From positions 248,001 through 312,000 of the forward strand of contig NZ_PDOC01000005.1 in assembly GCF_002760655.1 (NCBI RefSeq): 64,000 bases of DNA, written 5' to 3'. The stretch comes from Massilia eurypsychrophila (lineage in GTDB: Bacteria > Pseudomonadota > Gammaproteobacteria > Burkholderiales > Burkholderiaceae_D). A model generated the notes under the pieces. That model did no database searches, was not told the origin of the DNA, and saw only the letters and a list, made by a program, of their open reading frames with translations. Numbering within the stretch: position 1 is the first letter of the stretch; every line of letters starts with the position of its first letter. Below are positions 48,410-57,908 of the stretch, one piece after another. Made by a program: the position numbers and the translations under genes.

Positions 48410-49330
48410 ATGAATCCATTGCAAACGAACATGCTCAATGCGCTGGTCGGCGCCGCCATCGCGCTGACCGCCATCGCCACCGCCGCGCCCGCGCGCGCCG
48501 AGGCCTTCGCCCAGTCGATCCTGGTGATCGACAATCTGCGCCTCACGCGTGCCAACGGCACGCCGTTCCGCGGCGTCGATTTCGCCGCCTTCAGCGGCGG
48601 CAGCGCCGGCTACGCCGGCAGCGGCCTGAACGGCCAGTTCGCCAACCTGCTGCAGGCCGGCAGCGGCGACGTCCCCCAGCAAGTGGTCGGCGCCTTGCCG
48701 CCGCGCCCGGAAAACAGTTTCCTGCCGTTCGCCCACCCCGCCGGCGCCAGCTATGGCGCCGCCGACCAGTTCATGACGGGCGAACTGATCACCACCGCCG
48801 CCGGCGCGGCCGGCGCCACCCTCAGCAGCCGCGCCGACGCCGCGCTCGGCGCGGCCGGTGCGGCGACGGGCAACGCCGGCATGGCGAGCGCGACGACCTT
48901 CCTGTTCGAACTGGGCGCCGACGAATTGATGACCATCTCGTTCGACGCCTTCGCCTTCAGCGCGGCAAGCGTCGACGGCGCCCAGAGCCAGCAGAACAGC
49001 GCCAGCGCCCAGCTGGCATGGACCATCAGCGTGCTCGACGTGACCAACGGCGCCGTCGTGTTCACCTTCCAGCCCGAGGAACTCAACGCCATGAGTCACG
49101 TCGGCCGCGCCACCGGGCTGGCCGGAACCAGCAGCTACGACCCGGGCTGGATGGCGTTTTCGGCCACCGTCGGCGCGCTGAGCGGCGGCACCGCTTACCA
49201 CCTGTCAATCTCCCAGTCGGCCGCGGCAAGCGTGCTGGGCGCCCAGCCGATGCCGGAACCGGGCACCTTGTCGGCCATCGGCGCCGGCCTGCTGGCGATG
49301 GCCGCGCTGGGCCGGCGCCGACGGCGCTGA
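48410..49330 (+). CDS. PEP-CTERM sorting domain protein
   Basis: This 306-residue secreted protein has a signal peptide (AIALTAIATAAPARA-EA), a Gly/Ala/Ser-rich mature part of beta-strand type (QSILVIDNLRLTRANGTPF, TTFLFELGADELMTISFDAF) and a C-terminal PEP-CTERM signal: PMPEPGTLSAIGAGLLAMAALG followed by Arg residues. The tail would be recognised and cut by an exosortase, linking the protein to exopolysaccharide production. The ATG at 48410 has CCGGAGGGCC ahead; the frame opens earlier. The mature region resembles an abundant Ala/Gly-rich PEP-CTERM subtype but I cannot name it with certainty. Confidence 0.9.
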   Translation: MNPLQTNMLNALVGAAIALTAIATAAPARAEAFAQSILVIDNLRLTRANGTPFRGVDFAAFSGGSAGYAGSGLNGQFANLLQAGSGDVPQQVVGALPPRPENSFLPFAHPAGASYGAADQFMTGELITTAAGAAGATLSSRADAALGAAGAATGNAGMASATTFLFELGADELMTISFDAFAFSAASVDGAQSQQNSASAQLAWTISVLDVTNGAVVFTFQPEELNAMSHVGRATGLAGTSSYDPGWMAFSATVGALSGGTAYHLSISQSAAASVLGAQPMPEPGTLSAIGAGLLAMAALGRRRRR

Positions 49331-49389
49331 TGGTGTCGCATCGCTGGAAAGTTTTGATTGGAATCAACACGGCCGGATGTAGCAATTTT

Positions 49390-49403
49390 TGGCACTTGTG
49401 CCA
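49390..49403. promoter_or_regulatory. Palindrome upstream of the chain-length gene
   Basis: TGGCAC-TT-GTGCCA is a perfect inverted repeat (6-bp arms), 72 bp before the ATG of the chain-length determinant. It contains a sigma-54 -24-like TGGCAC, but no TTGC lies at the right distance, so it is more likely an operator or a small hairpin. Nothing else notable is in this 145-bp gap. Confidence 0.35.
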
Positions 49404-49475
49404 GCCATATAATCATGCAGCGGCGGAGCCGGCAGTACCGCTCTCCTCGCCGCGCGACACGGAGACCGACAGGAC

Positions 49476-50999
49476 ATGGAGGAGCTCATCACCCAACTGC
49501 TGTCCAGCGTGAGAGGCATCTGGAAATATCGCTGGCTCGCCGTCGCGCTGATGTGGGTGGTCGGCATTGCCGGCTGGACCCGCGTGGCCACCTTGCCCGA
49601 CGACTTCCAGTCGACCGCCCGCGTGTTCGTCGATACCCAGAGCATTCTGAAGCCGCTCCTGAGCGGCATGGCGACGATGCCCAACGTCGAGCAGCAGGTG
49701 GCGATCATGAGCCGCACCCTGCTGTCGCGGCCGAACGTCGAGCGCGTCATGCGCATGGTCGACCTCGACGTGCGCGCGACCACACCGCGCCAACACGAGC
49801 AGCAGGTCGAGCAGCTCACCGCCAAGTTGAAGATCAGCGGCACCAGCACCTACGACATCTACACCATCAGCTACAACCACAACAACCCGAAGCTGGTGTG
49901 CGACGTCGTGCAGTCGCTGCTGACGATCTTCGTCGAAGGCAGCTTCAAGGGTAAGAAAGGCGACTCGCAAAAGGCGGTGCAGTTCATCGACGAGCAGATC
50001 AAGAGCGTCGAGCAAAAGCTGGTGGCCACCGAGAACGCCGTCAAGGAATGCAAGATGCGCAACAGCGCGCTGCTGCCGCGCCAGGGCGTCGACTACGGCG
50101 CCCAGCTGGCGGTGGCGGCCGACGCGCTCAATACGGCGCGGCTGGAACTGGCCGAAGCGCAGCAGTCGCGGCGCGCCATCAAGGCCCAGGTCAGCGGCGA
50201 GGCGCCGCTGTCGGCGCTGGGGCTGCGAGCGCCCGTCAATCCGGAAATCGACGCCCGCCTGGCCGCCGTCAACAGCAACCTCGACAACCTGCGCATGCAG
50301 TACACCGAACGGCATCCCGACATTGTCGCCGCGCGCCGCCTGATCGCCCAGCTCGAAGCGCGCCGCATCGACGAAGCGCGCCACCGCGGCGCCGACTTCG
50401 ACCCGGGGCGCAATTACAGCCCCATGCTGCAGCAGCTGAAAGTGGCGCTGACCGAGGCCGACGCGAAGGTCGCGGCGATCAAGGTGCGGGTCGACGAATA
50501 CGCCGCCCGCCACGAGCGCCTGCGCGCGCAGAGCAATGCGGTGCCGGAAGTGGAGTCGCAGCTGGCGCAACTGAACCGCGACTACCTGATCAACAAGGAC
50601 ACGTACGAAAAACTGATCGGCCGGCGCGAGGCGGCCAAGCTGTCGGGCGAACTGACGTCGACCACCGAGATGATGACGTTCAAGATCATCGACCCGCCGA
50701 CGATGCCGGTCGCGCCGATCGGCCCGAACCGCCCGCTGCTGCACAGCGCGGTGCTGCTCGCCGCGCTGGCGGTCGGCATCGCCGCCGCCTGGTTCATCAG
50801 CCAGGCGCGCCCGACCTTCGACGGCCCCGGCACGATGCGCCAGGTCACCGGCCTGAACGTGCTGGGCACGGTGCAGATGAACTGGACCGCCGCCGAGACG
50901 GTCAAGCGGCGCCGCGCCCAGGTGGCGCTGGCGCTGGCTTTCCTGTCCTTGTTGCTGTGTTACGCCGCGATCCTGGCGTCGTCGCTGCTGAGATTGTGA
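49476..50999 (+). CDS. XrtA-system polysaccharide chain-length determinant (Wzz/EpsC-like)
   Basis: This 507-residue inner-membrane protein has an N-terminal membrane helix (about residues 22-38), a Wzz domain with FQSTARVFVDTQSILKPLLSG, a long coiled-coil periplasmic region (EQQVEQLTAKLK, RARIA-type heptads to about 400) and a C-terminal helix after the Pro-rich IIDPPTMPVAPIGPNRP. A final helix follows the HH1-like kinase-binding stretch (ALALAFLSLLLCYAAIL). It sets polymer length together with the adjacent tyrosine kinase, whose gene starts 10 bp later. Confidence 0.92.
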   Translation: MEELITQLLSSVRGIWKYRWLAVALMWVVGIAGWTRVATLPDDFQSTARVFVDTQSILKPLLSGMATMPNVEQQVAIMSRTLLSRPNVERVMRMVDLDVRATTPRQHEQQVEQLTAKLKISGTSTYDIYTISYNHNNPKLVCDVVQSLLTIFVEGSFKGKKGDSQKAVQFIDEQIKSVEQKLVATENAVKECKMRNSALLPRQGVDYGAQLAVAADALNTARLELAEAQQSRRAIKAQVSGEAPLSALGLRAPVNPEIDARLAAVNSNLDNLRMQYTERHPDIVAARRLIAQLEARRIDEARHRGADFDPGRNYSPMLQQLKVALTEADAKVAAIKVRVDEYAARHERLRAQSNAVPEVESQLAQLNRDYLINKDTYEKLIGRREAAKLSGELTSTTEMMTFKIIDPPTMPVAPIGPNRPLLHSAVLLAALAVGIAAAWFISQARPTFDGPGTMRQVTGLNVLGTVQMNWTAAETVKRRRAQVALALAFLSLLLCYAAILASSLLRL

Positions 51000-51009
51000 G
51001 GAGGCCGCC

Positions 51010-51792
51010 ATGACCGATACCGTTTTCGATCCGGACAGCGCCGGTCTAGCAGCGGCGACCGAGCACGCCGGCGTCCGCTTCGTCGACATCAACCTGGCGC
51101 GCCTGCACCAGATGGGGATGGTGACCCACGACGGCGGGCGCACGCCGGCCGCCGAGAACTTTCGCATCATCAAGCGCCCGTTGCTGCGCAGCGCGGCCGC
51201 CGCGATCGCCGCCGGGCGCAAGAACGGCAACCTGATCGTCGTCACCAACGCGCTGCCCGGCGAAGGCAAGACGTTTTGCGCGATCAACCTGGCGATGAGC
51301 ATCGCGATGGAAAAGGACCACACGGTGCTGCTGGTCGACGCCGACGTCGCCCGGCCGTCTGTGCTGAAGGTGCTCGGGCTGCCCAACACGGCCGGGCTGA
51401 TGGACGTGCTGCTGTCGGAGCGGCGCGCGCTGGCCGACGTCATGCTTAAAACCAACATCGCCGGCCTGTCGATCCTGCCGGCCGGGCGCAGCAACAAGCA
51501 CGCCACCGAACTGCTCGCCAGCCAGAGCATGAGCCTGCTGCTTGACGAGATCGCCGGGCGCTATCCGGACCGCATCGTCGTGTTCGACTCGCCGCCGCTG
51601 CTGCTGACGACCGAGGCGACCGTGCTGGCCGGCCAGATGGGCCAGGTGGTGCTGGTGGTGGAATCGGAAACGACCACCCAGCGCGCCGTGCGCGAGGCGC
51701 TGCGCCGGCTCGACCAGTGCGCCGGCGTCAATCTCATTTGCAACAAGACGCGCGCCTTTCCCGGCGACGATTACTACGGGTACTACGATTGA
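51010..51792 (+). CDS. XrtA-associated tyrosine autokinase (BY-kinase, EpsD/CapB-like)
   Basis: This 260-residue cytoplasmic BY-kinase has Walker A NALPGEGKTFCAINLA, Walker A' VLLVDADVARPSV and Walker B IVVFDSPPLLL. It ends in a Tyr cluster (DDYYGYYD) for autophosphorylation. It should work with the membrane chain-length protein before it, coded by the preceding gene. In common XrtA loci an outer-membrane protein gene and an ATPase gene follow here; in this window a deacetylase follows directly. Confidence 0.92.
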   Translation: MTDTVFDPDSAGLAAATEHAGVRFVDINLARLHQMGMVTHDGGRTPAAENFRIIKRPLLRSAAAAIAAGRKNGNLIVVTNALPGEGKTFCAINLAMSIAMEKDHTVLLVDADVARPSVLKVLGLPNTAGLMDVLLSERRALADVMLKTNIAGLSILPAGRSNKHATELLASQSMSLLLDEIAGRYPDRIVVFDSPPLLLTTEATVLAGQMGQVVLVVESETTTQRAVREALRRLDQCAGVNLICNKTRAFPGDDYYGYYD

Positions 51793-51810
51793 TGTCGACG
51801 AAAGACCATC

Positions 51811-52635
51811 ATGGACCGCCCGCTGCAGCAAAATGCCATGACGCTCGACGTGGAGGACTACTTCCACGCGGCCGCGCTGGCGGCGTATTTTCCGCGTGCC
51901 GGCTGGCCCGGCCTGGCGCCGCGCGTCGAGCGCAATGTCGCGCTGGTGCTGGCCACGTTCGAGCGCGCCGGCATCAAGGCGACTTTTTTCACGGTCGGCT
52001 GGATCGCCCGGCGCCACCCGGCGCTGGTGCGCGCCATCGTCGCCGGCGGCCATGAACTGGCCAGCCACGGCTATGCGCACCAGCGCTCGTGGGAGCAGTC
52101 GCGCACCCAGTTCCGCCGCGACATCGTCGGCAGCAAGCAACTGCTCGAAGACATCGGCGGCGTGGCCGTGCTGGGCTACCGGGCGCCCTACTTTTCCGTC
52201 AGCGTCGACAACCGCTGGATCTTCGACACGCTGTTTCGCAGCGGCTACCGCTACAGCTCGAGCATCGATCCGGCCTGGCCGCAGCGCCTGCCGTCGGCCG
52301 CGCGCACGCCGCGCTTCGCCTTCTTCCCGTCGGGCGCCTCCGGCATCCTCGAGCTGCCGGTGGCGACGATCCGCCTGCTGGGGCGCAACCTCGGCGCCGG
52401 CGGCGACGCCTTCGGGCGGCTGCCGTATGCCGTCACGCGCGCCATGCTGCGCTCAATCAACCAGGCCGAGCGCCATCCCGTCGTGTTCCATTTCGAGCCG
52501 GCGCTGCTCGACGCCGCGCCGCCGCGGCGCATCCTGCAGTACGCCGGCCCGGGCCGCATCGAACGGCGCCTGCTGCTGCTCAGTGCGGATTTCCGCTGGG
52601 ACCGCATCGACAACATCTTTCCGGTGCTGCCGTGA
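51811..52635 (+). CDS. XrtA-system polysaccharide deacetylase (DUF3473 type)
   Basis: This 274-residue NodB-fold protein starts [16 protein letters not shown], with the first Asp pair, and has [10 protein letters not shown] (HxxxH metal site) and GYRAPYFSV. The C-terminal DUF3473-like part ends [19 protein letters not shown]. In relatives the segment near residue 225 reads YFHPWE; here it reads FHFEPALL, so the usual His is not in register. Substrate is the nascent polymer, probably deacetylation of an amino sugar in the periplasm. No signal peptide is seen, as for many family members. Confidence 0.87.
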
Positions 52636-52723
52636 CGCGCACCGCTGAACCCGGACCAGGCAGAGGCCGCACTGACCTGGCTCCTTCACCTTGCGCGGCA
52701 CAACCTTCTGTGCGGAGTAGATC

Positions 52724-53908
52724 ATGGCAGCGACAGTAGAACAACCCCGGCTGGTGGTGCACCTGGTCCACCAGCTCGACGTCGGCGGTCTCGAAAACGG
52801 CCTCATCAACCTGATCAGGCACATGCCGCCGGAGCGCTACCGCCACACCATCGTCTGCCTGAAGGACTACACCGAGTTCCACGCCCACATCAAGGAGCGC
52901 GGCGTCGAGATCATCAGCCTGAACAAGCGCGAGGGCAAGGATTTCGGTCACTACATGCGCATGTACAAGACCTTGCGCGCGCTGCAGCCGGACCTGATCC
53001 ACACCCGCAACCTGTGCGGCTTCGAAGGCCAGCTGGTGGCCGCGCTGGCCGGCATCAAGCTGCGCGTGCACGGCGAACACGGCCGCGACATGAGCGACCT
53101 GTATGGCAAGCGCCTGAAATACCAGGTGCTGCGGCGCGTGCTGCGCCCTTTGATCGGCCATTTCATCGCCGTCAGCGCCGACCTCGAGCACTGGCTCATC
53201 GACAGTGTCGGCGCCGAACCGGAGCGCGTCTCGCAGATTTGCAACGGTGTCGACAGCGTGCAGTTCCATCCGCGCCTGGGGCCGCCGGCAGCGGTCGGGC
53301 CGGCCGGCTTCATGCACGACAATGCGTTCGTCATCGGCAGCGTCGGGCGCATGGTCGACGTCAAGAACTACCCGACCCTGGTCGAAGCGTTCTTGCGCCT
53401 GATCGCCTCGCCCCACCCGGCGCACCAGCGCCTGCGCCTGTTGATCGTCGGCGACGGTCCCGAGCGCGCCGAATGCCTCGACATGCTGACCCGCGCCGGC
53501 GCCTCGCACCGCGCCTGGCTGCCGGGCGAGCGCACCGACATCGCCCAGCTGCTGCGCACGATGGACCTGTTCGTGCTGCCGTCGCTGGCCGAAGGCAGCT
53601 CCAACACCATCCTCGAGGCGATGGCCACCGGGCTGCCGGTGGTGGCCACCGCCGTCGGCGGCAACACGGAACTGGTGCATCCGGGCTTTACCGGCATCCT
53701 GGTGCCGCCCCGTTCGCCCGACCTGATGGCGGCGGCGATTGCCGACTACTGCCGGATTCCGGAGATGGGTGCGCGCCACGGCATGCGCGCGCGCAGCCAG
53801 GTGATCGCGCGCCACAGCCTGCCGGCGATGGCGCGCGGCTATCTGGCGGTGTACGACTCGCTGCTCGGCCACGCGCCGTGCGCCGGCACCGAGCCGCCGC
53901 GCCGCTAG
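52724..53908 (+). CDS. Glycosyltransferase, PEP-CTERM/EpsH1-associated (GT4)
   Basis: This 394-residue protein is of the GT4 type. It starts VVHLVHQLDVGGLENGL, the signature of exosortase-associated sugar transferases, with LRVHGEHGRDM in the acceptor half. The donor half has GSVGRMVDVKNYPTLVEAF and PSLAEGSSNTILEAMATGLPVV (E-x7-E). It should add one sugar to the lipid-linked repeat unit in the cytoplasm. It ends tail to tail with the next gene, the two stops sharing the 4 bp CTAG. Confidence 0.93.
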   Translation: MAATVEQPRLVVHLVHQLDVGGLENGLINLIRHMPPERYRHTIVCLKDYTEFHAHIKERGVEIISLNKREGKDFGHYMRMYKTLRALQPDLIHTRNLCGFEGQLVAALAGIKLRVHGEHGRDMSDLYGKRLKYQVLRRVLRPLIGHFIAVSADLEHWLIDSVGAEPERVSQICNGVDSVQFHPRLGPPAAVGPAGFMHDNAFVIGSVGRMVDVKNYPTLVEAFLRLIASPHPAHQRLRLLIVGDGPERAECLDMLTRAGASHRAWLPGERTDIAQLLRTMDLFVLPSLAEGSSNTILEAMATGLPVVATAVGGNTELVHPGFTGILVPPRSPDLMAAAIADYCRIPEMGARHGMRARSQVIARHSLPAMARGYLAVYDSLLGHAPCAGTEPPRR

Positions 53909-55020
53909 CGCTGCCCGCAGGAGGGCGCGCTAGCGGCGATCGCTGCCGCCAGTCCGTGCTCGCGCCGGCCGATCTCCTGCGCGTCGGCGTAGTAGCCGGC
54001 CAGCTGCAGCGCCACGCTGTCCCACGTGTACTGGCGCACCAGCGCGCGCACCCGCTCGCGCGGCGGCGGTGCCTCGAGCAGGTCGAGCAGCGCGCTTTTC
54101 TGCGCGCGGCTGTCGTTCCAGCGCGCCGTTTTTACCGCAAAATCGCAGTTCGGCAGTTCCAGCGCGCTCTCGTCGCTCATCACCACCGGCGTGCCCGCCG
54201 CCAGCGCTTCGAGCACCGTGATCGGGAACGCTTCGCCCTGGCTGGGCAGCACGAACACGGTGGCCGCCGCATACGCGCTGGCCAGCATCCGCGTCTGCTG
54301 GCGCAGCGCGCCCATGCAGATCACGCCGGGCACCGCGCGCAGGCGCCGCAGGTAATCGGTATCGCGCTCGGTCGCTTCGCCAATCACCACGAACGGCAGC
54401 GCCAGTTCCGACAGCGCCTGTGCGATGCCCAGCTGGTTCTTGTACGGCGAGACGGCGCCGACCATCAGCGCGAACTGGCCATGGATGCCGGTGCGGGCGC
54501 GAAACAGTGCCGCATCGGCGTCGAACAGGTGCGCACTGACGCCGTTGGGCAGCACGCGCACCTTGGCCGGATTGATCAGGAAGGCATTGCGGATCGCCGC
54601 GCGCTCCGATTCGCCCAGCGCCACCACCAGGCTGGCCAGCTGCAGCACATGGCGCGTCTGCGCGTAGCTGGTCTGCACGTCCCATGCGGTCAGCTTGCCG
54701 AGCACGCGGTCGGCCAGCCGCGCGCGGGCGCCGTTGGAGCGGTTCCAGCCGGGCGCGATCAGCGCCGACAGCACCACCGGCACCTTCAGCGCCACCGCTT
54801 CGTCGACGATGCGGTGGTTGCCGTTGACGGCGGCGAACACGTGCACCAGGTCGTAGTCGTCCAGGCGCGAACGGAACGGGTCGACCAGTTCAGCCTCGAT
54901 GGCGCCGCGGCCGGGAACCTGGTCGAGCCGGTTCAGCGCGTTGACCGTCTCGCGCACCTGCACCTGGACGCTGCCCTCGCGCTGGAACAGCATCGGGTAA
55001 GACAATATGCCAACGCGCAT
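53905..55020 (-). CDS. Glycosyltransferase (GT4)
   Basis: This 371-residue protein is of the GT4 type. The start MRVGILSYPMLFQREGSVQVQV is followed by VVALGESERAAIR and a donor domain with GAVSPYKNQLGIAQAL and PSQGEAFPITVLEALAAGTPVVMSD. ATG 55020 gives the canonical start; the frame opens upstream. It follows the flippase gene by 14 bp on the same strand. Sugar specificity cannot be told. Confidence 0.9.
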   Translation of the reverse strand: MRVGILSYPMLFQREGSVQVQVRETVNALNRLDQVPGRGAIEAELVDPFRSRLDDYDLVHVFAAVNGNHRIVDEAVALKVPVVLSALIAPGWNRSNGARARLADRVLGKLTAWDVQTSYAQTRHVLQLASLVVALGESERAAIRNAFLINPAKVRVLPNGVSAHLFDADAALFRARTGIHGQFALMVGAVSPYKNQLGIAQALSELALPFVVIGEATERDTDYLRRLRAVPGVICMGALRQQTRMLASAYAAATVFVLPSQGEAFPITVLEALAAGTPVVMSDESALELPNCDFAVKTARWNDSRAQKSALLDLLEAPPPRERVRALVRQYTWDSVALQLAGYYADAQEIGRREHGLAAAIAASAPSCGQR

Positions 55021-55034
55021 CGGGCGCCTCCGGG

Positions 55035-56471
55035 TTAATGCGACAGCGCCGCGGCCAGCTTGCGGCGCGCCAGGTCGAGTTCGTCGATCAGCGGATGGCG
55101 GACCAACACGATGCCGGCGAACCACAGCAGCACGCTGGCGACCCCGGCCACCACCGCCAGCGCCGGCGAATCGGGCGACAGCGCCAGCACCGACAACGGC
55201 GCCAGCACCGCCAGGCCGGTCAGCAACAGCCCCTTGAACGAGGCCGCCGCCACCTGCGCGATGCTGATGCCGCCCAGCCGGGTCAGGCAGCGCATGGTGA
55301 ATGTCACGCGGAACACGGTGGCGCCGACGATGGCCCAGGCCACCGCCGACAGCCCGAACGGCGCCGCCAGCATCAGCAGTGCGATGCGCAGCATCACCGT
55401 CATGCCGTCCAGCCGCGCCTGCGGCGCCGCCTGGCCGATCGCGACGAGGAAATAGCGCGACATGCAGGAGATGCTATACAGTGCCGACGAGAAACACATG
55501 ATGCGGATCAAGGGCCCCGCGGCGTCCCATTGTTCGCCGTACAGCAGCCGCAGGATCGGCAGCGCCATCACCGCCACACAGGCGAAGAACGGCCAGGCGA
55601 AGGCGGTCATGTAGCTCACCGTGCGCAGGTAGGCTTCGCGCGCGTCGCCGCCGCCGCGCACGTGCGCGGCGTACAGCGGATAGACCACCGGCGTGACGGC
55701 GTTGGTGATCGCCTTGTGGAACACCGCCAGCACCGCGATCGCCTTGCCGAAGATGCCGACCGCATCCATGCCGATCATCTTGCCGATCACCAGGTCGGGC
55801 GCGGCGGCGCCGGCTTCGTCGATCAGGTTGCCGCCGGTGGCGTAGGCGCCGAACACGATCACCCGGCCGATGCCGGCGCGCGCCGGCAGCCACGGCATCC
55901 GCGGCGGACTGAGCCACAAACTGAGCAGCAGCGCCGCGCCCGTTGCCGCCACCGAACCCCACGCCATGCTCATGAAGCCGAAGCCGTGCCAGGCCAGGGT
56001 CACCGACACCAGCACGCTGCACAGGCCATGCGTCAGGTTGATCGCGCAGATGGCGCCAAAGCGCATCTCGCGGCGCAGCATCGGCAGGATCACCGAGCTA
56101 AATGGCAGCAGCACGAAGTTCACTGCCAACAGCTGCAGCAACGGCGCCAGCTGCGGCTCGCGGTAGAAACTGGCCAGCGGGTAGCCGAGCAGCGCGATCA
56201 GCGCCGCCAGCGGCCAGGCGAACAGGAAGCTGGCGCCGAGCACCGCGCGCAGCTTGGCCTCGGTCAGTTCGCGCTCCTGCACCAGGTACTGGCCGGCGCC
56301 GAAGTCGCGCAGCACCTGCGCCACGCCGAGCAGCACCGCGGCGACCGCATAGATGCCGGTCTCGGTGGGCGTGAGCAGGCGCGAGATGATCATGCCGCCG
56401 GCCAGCGACAGCAGCACCAGCACGTATTTTTCGACAAACGAAAACAGCAGCGAGACGCGCGTGGTGCTCAT
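55035..56471 (-). CDS. Wzx-type polysaccharide flippase (MOP superfamily)
   Basis: This is a 478-residue membrane protein with twelve to fourteen hydrophobic segments. It starts STTRVSLLFSFVEKYVLVLLSLAGGMIISRLLTPTETG, the family pattern for polysaccharide exporters (RfbX/PST). It should flip lipid-linked oligosaccharide across the inner membrane. It is divergent from the ligase gene (156-bp gap) and leads a two-gene operon with the glycosyltransferase. Confidence 0.91.
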   Translation of the reverse strand: MSTTRVSLLFSFVEKYVLVLLSLAGGMIISRLLTPTETGIYAVAAVLLGVAQVLRDFGAGQYLVQERELTEAKLRAVLGASFLFAWPLAALIALLGYPLASFYREPQLAPLLQLLAVNFVLLPFSSVILPMLRREMRFGAICAINLTHGLCSVLVSVTLAWHGFGFMSMAWGSVAATGAALLLSLWLSPPRMPWLPARAGIGRVIVFGAYATGGNLIDEAGAAAPDLVIGKMIGMDAVGIFGKAIAVLAVFHKAITNAVTPVVYPLYAAHVRGGGDAREAYLRTVSYMTAFAWPFFACVAVMALPILRLLYGEQWDAAGPLIRIMCFSSALYSISCMSRYFLVAIGQAAPQARLDGMTVMLRIALLMLAAPFGLSAVAWAIVGATVFRVTFTMRCLTRLGGISIAQVAAASFKGLLLTGLAVLAPLSVLALSPDSPALAVVAGVASVLLWFAGIVLVRHPLIDELDLARRKLAAALSH

Positions 56472-56627
56472 GGCCGCGCCTTCGGCAGGGCTGGCGCGCC
56501 ATTGCGGATGCCCATGAGAACGGTCAACAAGCGCGTTTCCCCCTGATCTAGTATTGCCTCAACCACAAAATTCCAGTCTAGCGATGAGCCCGGCGCTATT
56601 GTTGCGTGGTGTCAAGGAGTCCTGTCC

Positions 56628-57908
56628 GTGCGCGACATCCTCGTTACCCTCGTTGTGTTCGGCGCTCTTCCCTGGGTACTGCGCTCGCCCGTCAACGGCG
56701 CCCTGCTATGGGTCTGGATCAGCGTGATGAACCCGCATACGCAAGGCTGGGGTTTCGCCACCGCCTTCCCGTTCGCGCTGGTCGTCGCGCTGGTGACGAT
56801 GGCGAGCATGCTGATCACGCGCGAGCCGCGCCGCCTGCCGTCGACCCACGTCAGCCGCGTCATGCTCGCGCTGACCGCGTGGATGTGCGCCACCTTGCCG
56901 TTCTCGATGTTCCCCGAGCTGTCGCTGGAGATGTGGTGGAAGGTCATGAAGATCATGCTGATGAGCTTCGTGTGCATGATGCTGGTGAAGTCCGAGCGCG
57001 ACATCCGCCGCCTGGTGTGGGTGCTGGCCATCTCGCTCGGCTACTACGGCGTCAAGGGCGGCGTGTTCACCTTGCGCAGCGGCGGCGGCAACCGGGTGTG
57101 GGGCCCGGCGGGCACCTTCATCGGCGACAACAACGCCATCGCGCTGGCGCTGATCATGGTCATTCCGCTGATGGTATTCCTGCGCCAGCACAGCACGCGG
57201 CGCTGGGTCCGGCACGCCCTGGCCGCATCGATGCTGCTGTGCGCGCTGGCAGCGCTGGGCGCCTATTCGCGCGGCGCGCTGCTGGCGATCGCCGCGATGG
57301 TGCTGGTGCTGTGGCTCAAAAGCCGCAGCAAGATGGCCGCCGCCGTGATGCTGGCGACGGCCGCGCCGCTGCTGATCGCCTTCATGCCGCCCGAGTGGGG
57401 CAGCCGCATGGAGTCGATCCGCAGCTACCAGGCGGACGGCTCGGCGCAGGGGCGCCTGAACGCCTGGGGCATGGCGTGGAACCTGGCGCGCGACCGCTTC
57501 TTCGGCGGCGGCTTCGCCATCTACGAAGAGCCGGTGTTTGCCATCTACGCGCCCAACCCGGCCGACCTGCATGCGGCCCACAGCATCTACTTCCAGATGC
57601 TCGGCGAGCACGGCTTCGTCGGTCTGGCGCTGTACCTGCTGCTTGGCCTGCTGGCGTGGCGCGACGCCGCCTGGATCATCCGTCACGCCGCCCCGGTGGC
57701 AGAACTGCGCTGGGCGGCGGGACTGGCCGCGATGATCCAGACCAGCCTGACCGGCTTCGCCGTCGGCGGCGCCTTCCTCAGCCTGGCGTACTTCGATCTC
57801 CCCTACTACCTGGTCGGCATCCTGGTGACCACCCGCGTGCTGGTCGAGCGCGCACTGGCGGTGCCGGCCGCGCATGCGGCCGGCGCGCCGGCGAAGGCCC
57901 TGGCATGA
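56628..57908 (+). CDS. Exosortase A-associated O-glycosylation / O-antigen ligase-type protein
   Basis: This 426-residue polytopic membrane protein has about ten segments and the Wzy_C-like loop with AYSRGALLAIAAM, SIRSYQADGSAQGRLNAWGMAWNL and AHSIYFQMLGEHGFVGL. This is the XrtA-associated ligase pattern that transfers glycan to a lipid or protein acceptor. The start is GTG 56628 with AAGGAG 9-14 bp ahead. Its stop overlaps the deacetylase ATG by 4 bp. Confidence 0.92.
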   Translation: MRDILVTLVVFGALPWVLRSPVNGALLWVWISVMNPHTQGWGFATAFPFALVVALVTMASMLITREPRRLPSTHVSRVMLALTAWMCATLPFSMFPELSLEMWWKVMKIMLMSFVCMMLVKSERDIRRLVWVLAISLGYYGVKGGVFTLRSGGGNRVWGPAGTFIGDNNAIALALIMVIPLMVFLRQHSTRRWVRHALAASMLLCALAALGAYSRGALLAIAAMVLVLWLKSRSKMAAAVMLATAAPLLIAFMPPEWGSRMESIRSYQADGSAQGRLNAWGMAWNLARDRFFGGGFAIYEEPVFAIYAPNPADLHAAHSIYFQMLGEHGFVGLALYLLLGLLAWRDAAWIIRHAAPVAELRWAAGLAAMIQTSLTGFAVGGAFLSLAYFDLPYYLVGILVTTRVLVERALAVPAAHAAGAPAKALA

